From contig JAWKHS010000008.1 of the NCBI GenBank assembly GCA_041394705.1, positions 248,001 to 312,000 on the forward strand: 64,000 nt of DNA. The letters are read 5' to 3'. Source of the DNA: Vicinamibacterales bacterium (lineage in GTDB: Bacteria; Acidobacteriota; Vicinamibacteria; Vicinamibacterales; UBA2999). Positions 33,225-41,124 of this stretch are shown piece after piece; within the stretch, counting starts at the first letter, position 1, and each line of letters opens with the position of its first letter. The notes beneath the pieces were generated by a model, which made no database searches, was not told the DNA's origin, and saw only the letters and a program-made list of their open reading frames with translations. A program made the position numbers and the translations under genes.

Positions 33225-33481
33225 ACGTGAAGCTCTTCGCGCGGCTACGGGAGCTCGTCGGGACGGGAGATCTCACCCTGGAGATCGCCGGACCGCCGGC
33301 GACGGTCGCCGACGTGTGGGCCTCGCTCGTCGCGACCCACCCCGCCGCCGAGGCTTATGCCAGGTCGATGTCCTCGGCCGTGAACCTGGAGTATGCGCGG
33401 ATGACCACCGCGGTGGCCGACGGCGACGAAGTGGCGTTCCTCCCGCCGGTCTCGGGCGGCGACAGCAGCCGCGAGCGATAA
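33215..33481 (+). CDS. moaD: Molybdopterin synthase sulfur-carrier subunit with C-terminal extension past Gly-Gly
   Basis: 88 residues. The ubiquitin-like fold is clear: VKLFARLRELVG, SSAVNLEYAR, DGDEVAFLPPVSGG. The carrier Gly-Gly is at residues 81-82, but the frame continues with DSSRER before TAA. MoaD normally ends at Gly-Gly because the terminal carboxylate is adenylated and thiocarboxylated. This protein would therefore need trimming first, as known for some ThiS/QbsE-type carriers cut by JAMM-type peptidases. The stop lies 8 nt before the prfA ATG. Confidence 0.9.
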   Translation: MRVNVKLFARLRELVGTGDLTLEIAGPPATVADVWASLVATHPAAEAYARSMSSAVNLEYARMTTAVADGDEVAFLPPVSGGDSSRER

Positions 33482-33482
33482 T
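33477..33482 (+). promoter_or_regulatory. -10-like GATAAT box 6 nt before prfA
   Basis: It overlaps the moaD stop codon (CGATAAT), then ACGAAG and ATG. It has the same layout as the box before the cold-shock-like gene at 26672. Confidence 0.35.
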
Positions 33483-33488
33483 ACGAAG

Positions 33489-34592
<1,104 letters not shown>

Positions 34593-34599
34593 GCAGGCC

Positions 34600-35481
34600 G
34601 TGCGCCTGCGCGACCTGGTCCACGACACCCGCCGCCGCTTCGAGGCCGCAGGCGTGCCCGGGGAGGAGGCGGCGCTCGACGCCGAGCTGATCGCGCGCGA
34701 CCTGCTCGGCTGGGACCGCGCCACCTGGCACACGAGGAAGGACGAAGACGTGACGTCGCTCGCCGTGGCCGGCGCCGCCGTCGGCGTTCCCACGTTTCCA
34801 TCGGCGTTCGAGATGGTCGCCGCCAGGCGCGTGGCCCGCGAGCCGATGGCCTACCTGCGAGGCCGGCAGGAATTCTACGGTCGCGACTTCGTCGTGAACG
34901 CGTCGGTGCTCATTCCCCGGCAGGAGACGGAGCTCGTGGTCGAGACGGCGCTCTCGGTCCTGGCGGCGGACGACACGCGGGCCGCCGACATCGGCACCGG
35001 CAGCGGCTGTCTCGCGGTGACGCTCGCGCTCGAGCGCCCGCGGCTGACGGTGGTCGCGACGGACGTATCGGCGCCCGCCCTGGCCGTCGCGGCGAAGAAC
35101 GCCGAACGCCACGGCGTGTCGGGCCGGGTGAGGCTGGTCGAGACGTCGTACCTCGACGGCATCGGGGGTCCGTTCGACGTGGTGGTGTCGAACCCGCCTT
35201 ACATCCCGCTGCCCGACGCGCCGGACCTGCAGCCGGAGGTGCGCGACCACGAACCCGTCTCAGCCCTGTTCGGGGGCGCGGACGGCCTCGAACACATCGG
35301 GGCCATCACCGCGAGGGCGGCGGAGGCGCTTCGCCCGGGCGGAGTGCTCGTCTTCGAAATCGGAGTGGGCCAGGCAGCCGCGGCGGCGGCCCTGGCAGAG
35401 GCGGCGGGACTGCGGGGCGTGACGGCGCACCTCGATCTCCAGGGGATTCCCCGGGTAATCGTGGCGCGCCGGCCCGACTGA
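34600..35481 (+). CDS. prmC: Release factor glutamine methyltransferase
   Basis: 293 residues from GTG 34600, 7 nt after the prfA stop. The N-terminal helical domain (residues 1-90) recognises release factors. It is followed by AYLRGRQEFYG, VLIPRQETE, the SAM site ADIGTGSGCLAV and the catalytic VVSNPPYIP. It methylates the Gln of the GGQ motif in RF1 and RF2. prfA-prmC is a common operon. Confidence 0.95.
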   Translation: MRLRDLVHDTRRRFEAAGVPGEEAALDAELIARDLLGWDRATWHTRKDEDVTSLAVAGAAVGVPTFPSAFEMVAARRVAREPMAYLRGRQEFYGRDFVVNASVLIPRQETELVVETALSVLAADDTRAADIGTGSGCLAVTLALERPRLTVVATDVSAPALAVAAKNAERHGVSGRVRLVETSYLDGIGGPFDVVVSNPPYIPLPDAPDLQPEVRDHEPVSALFGGADGLEHIGAITARAAEALRPGGVLVFEIGVGQAAAAAALAEAAGLRGVTAHLDLQGIPRVIVARRPD

Positions 35482-35483
35482 CG

Positions 35484-35855
35484 CTAGCGGTTCGGAATGA
35501 CGAGCTCCTGGCCCGGATGGATCATGTTCGGGTCCTTCAGCTTGTCCTTGTTCGCGTTGAAGATGTCCATGTAGCGATTCGCGTCGTCCAGGTGCACTTT
35601 CGCGATCTTGGACAGTGAGTCGCCCGGCTTCACGACGTGGATCCCGTGGATGTCGGTGCGATCGGCGCGGATGTCGGCGGCGATCTCCTGCTGCCAGGCC
35701 GCGTGCTTCTTGATGGCGTCCCAGAAGAGGTCGCGCTCGAGGGCGTAGGTCGTCTTGCCCGAGATCTTCACCTTGCCGTCCGCTTCCTTCATCGAGAAGT
35801 CGCGGATACCGAGCGATGCGGCGAGGCCTTCGAGGTCCTTGTACTTTTCAAGCAT
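35484..35855 (-). CDS. LysM-domain protein (YgaU/Kbp-like)
   Basis: 123 residues without a signal peptide. The N-terminal half (MKEADGKVKISGKTTYALERD) resembles a BON domain, and residues 73-121 form a LysM domain (HVVKPGDSLSKIAKVHL, NMIHPGQELVIPN). BON plus LysM at this size matches the E. coli potassium-binding protein Kbp (YgaU). AAGGAG precedes the ATG. It is convergent with prmC, 2 bp apart. Confidence 0.85.
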   Translation of the reverse strand: MLEKYKDLEGLAASLGIRDFSMKEADGKVKISGKTTYALERDLFWDAIKKHAAWQQEIAADIRADRTDIHGIHVVKPGDSLSKIAKVHLDDANRYMDIFNANKDKLKDPNMIHPGQELVIPNR

Positions 35856-35951
35856 GTCGATGCTCCTTGCGCGGCCGCCGTTCCACGAAGGCGGTCGTCG
35901 AGGTCGAATCCGGGGGTGGTCCCCTGCATCATGACACGCGGTCGCGACGGA

Positions 35952-35980
35952 TTGTCACATGGGGGGCCGACGCCTATACT
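35952..35980 (+). promoter_or_regulatory. Strong promoter of the HIT gene, leaderless layout
   Basis: TTGTCA (35952-35957), 17-base spacer, TATACT (35975-35980), then 6 bases to ATG 35987. This is the best-supported leaderless promoter in the window because both boxes are good and optimally spaced. Confidence 0.65.
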
Positions 35981-35986
35981 CCGCGC

Positions 35987-36328
35987 ATGAGCTGCTTGTT
36001 CTGCCGTATCGTCGCCGGCGAGATCCCGGCCAGGAAGGTGTTCGAGGACGACACGCTCGTCGCGTTCGAGGACATCAACCCGCAGGCGCCGATGCACGTG
36101 CTGGTGGTGCCGAAGGCGCACGTGGCCACGGTGAACGACCTGGGCGCGGAGCACGAGGCCCTCGTGGGCGCGATGGTGCGCCGCGCCGCCGCCATCGCGG
36201 CCGAGCGCGGCGTTGCCGGGCGCGGGTACCGGACCGTGTTCAACTGCAACGCCGAGGCTGGCCAGACCGTGTTCCACCTGCACCTGCACGTGCTGGGCGG
36301 ACGGCCCCTGGCCTGGCCTCCTGGCTGA
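35987..36328 (+). CDS. HIT-family (HINT-like) purine nucleotide hydrolase
   Basis: 113 residues. The opening CLFCRIVAGEIPARKVFEDD, DINPQAPMHVLVVPKAHV and the active-site HLHLHVLGG (H-x-H-x-H) define the HINT branch. It hydrolyses AMP-lysine or phosphoramidate-type substrates. Two bases separate its stop from the next GTG, so it is co-transcribed with the FMN reductase. Confidence 0.93.
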   Translation: MSCLFCRIVAGEIPARKVFEDDTLVAFEDINPQAPMHVLVVPKAHVATVNDLGAEHEALVGAMVRRAAAIAAERGVAGRGYRTVFNCNAEAGQTVFHLHLHVLGGRPLAWPPG

Positions 36329-36330
36329 CC

Positions 36331-36834
36331 GTGCGAATCCTGGCGGTCTCGGGCAGCCTCCAGGCGGGCTCCCGCAACCTCGCGCTCCTCGAGCTGGCGG
36401 CCGCGACCGCACCTGACGGCGTGGAGATCTCGATCTTCGACGGACTCGGCGACCTGCCGCACTTCAACCCGGATCTCGATGCACCCGTGTCCGTCCTGCG
36501 GTGGCGGCGGGCGCTGGACGACGCGGACGCGGTGCTCATCGCGTGCCCGGAGTACGCCTTCAGCCTGCCGGGCGTCCTCAAGAACGCCATCGACTGGGTG
36601 GTCGGCTCCGGCGAGCTCGAACGCAAGGTCGTGGCCACGACCGCGGCCAGCCATCATCCCGAACGCGGACGGCGGGGACTGGCGGCCCTTCGCGAACCGC
36701 TGACCGCCCTGAGCGCCGTGCTGGTGGGTGGGGAGCCGATCGCACGGGGGCCTGGCGAGGCAGGGGACGTTGCCGCGCTGGTACGGGCCCTGGTCGAGGC
36801 CGCGCGGACGGCGCCTCCGCGCCTTCCGTCGTAG
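36331..36834 (+). CDS. NAD(P)H-dependent FMN reductase family protein
   Basis: 167 residues from GTG 36331. The flavodoxin-like fold begins ILAVSGSLQAGSRNLALL (FMN-phosphate loop), with the family's CPEYAFSLPGVLKNAIDWV around residues 71-89. ERKVVATTAASHHPERG continues the sheet. Members reduce free FMN, quinones or chromate using NAD(P)H. It is the last gene before a long inverted repeat. Confidence 0.87.
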   Translation: MRILAVSGSLQAGSRNLALLELAAATAPDGVEISIFDGLGDLPHFNPDLDAPVSVLRWRRALDDADAVLIACPEYAFSLPGVLKNAIDWVVGSGELERKVVATTAASHHPERGRRGLAALREPLTALSAVLVGGEPIARGPGEAGDVAALVRALVEAARTAPPRLPS

Positions 36835-36853
36835 TGGCTCCTGGCCGCGCGCC

Positions 36854-36951
36854 CTAGTGGCCTGTCCAGGCTGAATCAGTACCACCCGCCGGGCGGGGCA
36901 TCCCGCCGCGCTCCGGCATCTGGTACTCCTTCAGCCTGGACAGGCCACTAG
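36854..36951. repeat. 98-bp element with long terminal inverted repeats
   Basis: The left arm starts CTAGTGGCCTGTCCAGGCTG and the right arm is its exact complement: 22 bp perfect, then two mismatches, then 7 more bp (AGTACCA). The middle is GC-rich. It lies between two convergent genes and contains the stop codon of the GNAT gene in its right arm. It may be a two-way terminator or a small non-autonomous repeat (REP/MITE type). No second copy was noticed in this window. Confidence 0.8.
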
Positions 36952-37790
36952 TCGTCCTTCCGTGCCAGGAGGTAGCGGCCGCGGTGGTGGGAGCGGTCGA
37001 GGAAGAAGTCCACCACGCGGTACCCCTGGCGAAAGTAGGTCTCGAAGATCTCCCGGGTCTGCAACCGCCACTCGAGGGCGAGCGCCGGGGCCTCGCGCTG
37101 CATGTCGGTGAACCCCATCGGGATCTCCAGCACCAGGCGCCGCTCGTCCCGCGCGAGAAAGATGTCGGTGTTGGCGAGCCACGCCTGCGCGGGCCGAGTC
37201 GTGTTGACAGGCGCCGCGTCGGACACCTCGCTCGTGGTGACGGGCAGCCGCGACTCGCCAGCTACCCGGCGGGCCACGTGCGGCCGGCCGATCCACCACT
37301 GGGCGACCAGGCGGTCGGTGGGTGTCCCCTTGTGCAGGACGCTCGTGGACTCGCCGTAGACGTTGCGGTGGTACTCCTCGGCGACCACGCCCAGCTTGGT
37401 GAAGTTCAAGTGAGCGTTCATGGCCTGCAAGGGGTCGTAGGTCCACTCCACGAGTTCGTAGCCTTGGCCGAGCGCCTTGTCCCGCTGCGCGAGCTTGAGG
37501 GCGCGGCCGAGTCCGCTGTTGCGGTACTCCGGGAGCACGCCCAGCATGTGCGACCACTGCAGCACCTGGCGGGACGGCTTCATCCCGACGATCGAGTAGA
37601 CGAAGCCGACCATCCGGTCCGCCTCATCGAACGCGCCGATCAGGATGGCGCCGCGCTTCACCGTGATCGTGAAGACCGGCAGGGTGACCATGTCGTTCAG
37701 GTCGGTGAAACCCCAGACCTCGGCCTCCAGGGCCATCACCTGGCGGAACTCGTCGGCGGTGTGCAGGTCGCGAAAGCGCAGCTCGGGCAT
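36948..37790 (-). CDS. GNAT-superfamily acetyltransferase (COG3375-like)
   Basis: 280 residues. The N-terminal half is a GNAT fold: EAEVWGF, GAILIGAFDEADRMVGFVYS, and the CoA-binding HMLGVLPEYRNSGLGRALK (R-x-x-G-x-G/A). WTYDPLQAMNAHLNFTKLG follows, typical of predicted GNATs of this cluster. The C-terminal 100 residues are less conserved. The substrate is unknown. The TAG stop lies within the arm of the 98-bp inverted repeat. Confidence 0.83.
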   Translation of the reverse strand: MPELRFRDLHTADEFRQVMALEAEVWGFTDLNDMVTLPVFTITVKRGAILIGAFDEADRMVGFVYSIVGMKPSRQVLQWSHMLGVLPEYRNSGLGRALKLAQRDKALGQGYELVEWTYDPLQAMNAHLNFTKLGVVAEEYHRNVYGESTSVLHKGTPTDRLVAQWWIGRPHVARRVAGESRLPVTTSEVSDAAPVNTTRPAQAWLANTDIFLARDERRLVLEIPMGFTDMQREAPALALEWRLQTREIFETYFRQGYRVVDFFLDRSHHRGRYLLARKDD

Positions 37791-37841
37791 CGGTGGGAGG
37801 AGTGTACCGGGTACGGAGAGGGCCGGCTAGGGCGCGAGCCG

Positions 37842-38546
37842 TCAGGGCCAGAGCAGGGGGGGCAGCTCGTGGAGCCGCCGGATGGTCGGCACGGCCGCGG
37901 GGGCGGCCGCACCGTCCTCGCCAGAACGCCGCAGCCACACCGCGCGCAGGCCGGCGCCGAGCGCGCCGTGCACGTCGGCCTTGAGGCTGTCCCCTACCAT
38001 CACGGCCTCGCCCGCGGTCACGCCGGCCGCCGCCAGCGCCGTGTCGAAGATGCTCCGGTGAGGCTTCATGTAGCGGTTCGGATGGGCCGAGACGTGCGTG
38101 CGCACGTAGCGATCGAGTTCGAAGTGGGCGGTGAAGGCCTCGAGCGACCGGTGGGAGTTCGAGATCACGCCGATCTCGACCTTCCGGGCCGTCAGCTGCA
38201 GCAGCACCTCGTGCACGTCGTCGTACAACTCGAAATGGTGATTGCCGGCCCACGCCTCGTAGATCTCGGCGGCCGCCGTCCTCACGGCCTCGCCCCGGCC
38301 GCCCATCGCCTCGATGATCGCCGCCGTATAGGTGATGAACAGGTCGTGATCGTAGAGGGGATCATCGAGATCGTCGAGCATCGGCAGCGCGCGCGCCACG
38401 GCGTCGTCGAAACGCAGTGGATCCACGGACACGCCGTACTCCGCACACGTGGCCGCGTAGCCAGGGCCATGGAATCGCGGTCCGGGATGGATCAGCGTGA
38501 AGTCCACGTCGAAGAAGACGGCCCGGACGGGCCCGGGCGACCTCAT
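37842..38546 (-). CDS. HAD-superfamily hydrolase
   Basis: 234 residues. FFDVDFTLIHPG is motif I (DxD), VISNSHRSLEAF motif II, KPHRSIFDTAL motif III and MVGDSLKADVHGALGAG motif IV. The long helical cap (about 20-110) matches the C1 cap type. The ATG overlaps the stop of the M16 gene (ATGA), so it is translated with the peptidase pair. Likely a small-molecule phosphatase. Confidence 0.9.
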   Translation of the reverse strand: MRSPGPVRAVFFDVDFTLIHPGPRFHGPGYAATCAEYGVSVDPLRFDDAVARALPMLDDLDDPLYDHDLFITYTAAIIEAMGGRGEAVRTAAAEIYEAWAGNHHFELYDDVHEVLLQLTARKVEIGVISNSHRSLEAFTAHFELDRYVRTHVSAHPNRYMKPHRSIFDTALAAAGVTAGEAVMVGDSLKADVHGALGAGLRAVWLRRSGEDGAAAPAAVPTIRRLHELPPLLWP

Positions 38547-39805
38547 GCGGCCGGGCCGGTCCAGGGCCCCGCGACCACCACCACCGCGCGGGCCGGGTCG
38601 AGCAGCCGGCGTGCCACGCGGGCGACGTCGTCGGGCGTCACGGCGTCGATGAGCCGCGGCAGGCGCACGTCGTGGTCGATCCCGAGACCGTAGAACTCGG
38701 CCGCGAGCAGGAAGCCGGCGATACCGCCGTTGGTCTCGAGCTGCCGCGGGAGCGAGCCGATCAGGTAGCGCTTCGCGTCGTCCACCTCTGTGGCCGTGAA
38801 TCCCCCGGAGAGCACCGACGACAGCTCGGCATCGATCGACGCGATGGTCCGCTCGACGTTGTCGGCCGCGACACCCGCGCGGACCATCAGCGGCCCGGCC
38901 TCACGTCCCGCGTCCAGGGCGCTGTAGACGTAGTACGCCATGCCCTGCCGCTCGCGGATGCTGTCGCCAAGCCGACCGCCCATGGCGTACTGGCCCAAGG
39001 CGTTGTTCATCACGAGGGCCGCGTAGTAGTCGGGATCCTGGCGGGCAATCCCGAGGAATCCGTAGGCCACGTCGGCCTGGGCCTTGCCGGGCATGGGCTT
39101 CACGACGAGCGCCCGCGCCTGCCGGGCGGCCGGCGTCGCAACCGGTGGGAGGGCCTGCGCCTGGCCCTGCCAGTCCTGGAACTCGGTCGACAGACGATCC
39201 AGCAGGCCCTCGGCGTCGAGATCGCCGACGGCCACTACGGTCGTCGCGGCCGGGGCGAAGCGGGCGAGGTGGAACGTCTCGAGATCCTGCCGCGACAGCA
39301 CCGACACGGCCTCGAGGGTGCCTCGGACGGGCCGGCCGAGCGGATGTCCCCCCGGATACAGGCTGGAGAGCAGGGTATCGACCGCCACGGAGCCGGGATC
39401 GTCGGCCGCCTCCTGGATGGCCGTCAGGAGATCTCCACGCCGCGTCGTCACCTCGTGCTCGGGGAGTGACGGCTCCTTGACGACGGCGCAGGCGACGGGC
39501 AGGACCGCGGCGGCGTCATCGACCAGGCAGGTGGCGCTGGCGACGATTTGCTGCCGGCTCGCGCCCACCGAGAGCGACGCACCCCGGCTTTCCAACGCGT
39601 CCGCGATGGCCTCGGCGTCGTATCGCGCGGTGCCGCGGTCGAGCACACGCGCCAGGAGCGCGGCGGTGCCTGGCGCACCGTCAGGATCGGCGATCGCGCC
39701 CGCGTCCACGCCGATGGCGATGGACACGGCCGGAATCAGGCGGTTTCTGGCCGCCACGAGGGTGACGCCGTTCGGGAGGACGCGTCGAGCGACGGCAAGG
39801 GGCAT
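38543..39805 (-). CDS. M16 peptidase family, non-catalytic subunit
   Basis: 420 residues. The M16 fold is clear (LPNGVTLVAARN, APGTAALLARVLDRGT, FAPAATTVVAVGD), but the zinc motif HxxEH is absent. The C-terminal substrate-binding Arg/Tyr pair of M16B enzymes is present (LGDSIRERQGMAYYVYSA). Such proteins form heterodimers with a catalytic M16 subunit. The ATG shares its A with the stop codon of that partner. Confidence 0.9.
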   Translation of the reverse strand: MPLAVARRVLPNGVTLVAARNRLIPAVSIAIGVDAGAIADPDGAPGTAALLARVLDRGTARYDAEAIADALESRGASLSVGASRQQIVASATCLVDDAAAVLPVACAVVKEPSLPEHEVTTRRGDLLTAIQEAADDPGSVAVDTLLSSLYPGGHPLGRPVRGTLEAVSVLSRQDLETFHLARFAPAATTVVAVGDLDAEGLLDRLSTEFQDWQGQAQALPPVATPAARQARALVVKPMPGKAQADVAYGFLGIARQDPDYYAALVMNNALGQYAMGGRLGDSIRERQGMAYYVYSALDAGREAGPLMVRAGVAADNVERTIASIDAELSSVLSGGFTATEVDDAKRYLIGSLPRQLETNGGIAGFLLAAEFYGLGIDHDVRLPRLIDAVTPDDVARVARRLLDPARAVVVVAGPWTGPAA

Positions 39806-41097
39806 CAGGGCGCCTCACCCGCGGAAAGGACGGGTTCGAAGATCCCAACCGTGCGGTTGTCCGCGTCGAGATAGCGACGGGCCGCGGCGTGCACGGCTTC
39901 AGGCGTGACCTCGGCCAGGCGCTCTTCCACGGCGTGCCAGTCCTGCCACCGGCCGATGGTCGCGAAGTAGCCGAGCTGGTGGGCCAGGTCGGTCACGCTG
40001 CCGGCATCGAACACGAAGCGCGCTCGCAGCTGCGCCATCGCCCTGGCGATTTCGTCGGGCCGGGGCCCGTCGGCGGCGATCCGATCGAGCTCGGCGAGGG
40101 CGGCACGCTCGACCTCCGCGATCGGCCGACCATGAGCGACCGTGGCGGCGATGGTGTAGAGGAACCCCTCCGCGGTGGGCGGCAGGAACCCGTGCACGGA
40201 CGACGCGAGTCCCGTGTCGACCAGGCCGCGATAGAGCCTGGCACTCCGCTGCGGCGTCGGAACACTGCCGCCGGACCAGATGTTCAGACCGGAGGCGCCC
40301 GTGAGGACGGCGTCCATGACCAGCAGCGGGAAGAACTCCGGCTGGCCGAACGCCGGCGCGTGGAACACGGCGCGCCAGTAGGCGGTCGTACCCGGGCGGC
40401 GGAGGTGGACCCGCCGTTCCCCGCCCTGCGGCGGCTCGCCAGGCGTCGCCCGCCGCGCCGGCGTCCCCGCGGCGATGGCGCCGAACGCCTCCCGCACGCG
40501 CCGAATCGCGTCATCAGCCTGGACGTCACCGACGATCACGAGCGTGGCGTTGTTCGGCACGTAATACCGGCGGTAGTGCCCGACGAGATCCTCCCTGGTC
40601 ATGCTGGTGAGGTCCGAGAGCCAGCCGATGGTGGGGTGGCGGTAGGGGTGCGCCTTGAAGGCCGTGCTCGTGATCTCGGTGTCGAGGCGCTGCTCGGGAT
40701 CGTTGTCGCCGCCCTGCAGCTCCGAGATGATGACCGTCCGCTCGGACTCGCAGTCGTCCGGGTGATAGAGGCAGCTCGACATCCGCTCGGCCTCGATGAA
40801 GAGCATGCGGTCGAGCGCATCCACCGACGCCGTCTCCAGGTAGGTGGTCTGGTCGATCCACGTGTACCCGTTCCAGCTGCCGCCGTAGCGCTCGATGATG
40901 CCCTTGACCTGGTCGCGGGGAATGTGTGCCGTGCCCTTGAAGTTCATGTGCTCGACCCAGTGCGAGACACCGGTGAGCCCTGGCCCTTCGTCGCGCGACC
41001 CGACCTTGTACCAGCACCAGACGGAGGCGAGCGGGGCGGTGTGGACTTCCTGCACCAGCACGGTCAGCCCGTTGTCGAGCGTGGCTTCGTGCACCAT
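39805..41097 (-). CDS. M16 peptidase, zinc-binding catalytic subunit
   Basis: 430 residues from ATG 41097. The inverted zinc motif is HWVEHMNFKGT (HxxEH) near residue 46, with the distal Glu in ESERTVIISEL. The start is set by TACAGT 6 nt upstream and by the conserved opening LDNGLTVLVQEVHTAPLASV. Together with the next gene it makes a processing protease-like heterodimer that degrades peptides in a closed chamber. There is no signal peptide, so it is cytoplasmic. Confidence 0.92.
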   Translation of the reverse strand: MVHEATLDNGLTVLVQEVHTAPLASVWCWYKVGSRDEGPGLTGVSHWVEHMNFKGTAHIPRDQVKGIIERYGGSWNGYTWIDQTTYLETASVDALDRMLFIEAERMSSCLYHPDDCESERTVIISELQGGDNDPEQRLDTEITSTAFKAHPYRHPTIGWLSDLTSMTREDLVGHYRRYYVPNNATLVIVGDVQADDAIRRVREAFGAIAAGTPARRATPGEPPQGGERRVHLRRPGTTAYWRAVFHAPAFGQPEFFPLLVMDAVLTGASGLNIWSGGSVPTPQRSARLYRGLVDTGLASSVHGFLPPTAEGFLYTIAATVAHGRPIAEVERAALAELDRIAADGPRPDEIARAMAQLRARFVFDAGSVTDLAHQLGYFATIGRWQDWHAVEERLAEVTPEAVHAAARRYLDADNRTVGIFEPVLSAGEAP

Positions 41098-41103
41098 CCC
41101 TTC

Positions 41104-41113
41104 ACTGTACAAT
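41104..41113. promoter_or_regulatory. Overlapping divergent -10 boxes between the M16 operon and ileS
   Basis: The 10-mer ACTGTACAAT gives TACAAT (41108-41113) on the plus strand, 11 nt before the ileS ATG, and TACAGT (41109-41104) on the minus strand, 6 nt before the M16 ATG. The two boxes share TA. The -35 regions are weak. Confidence 0.5.
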
Positions 41114-41124
41114 GAGGGATTCCT

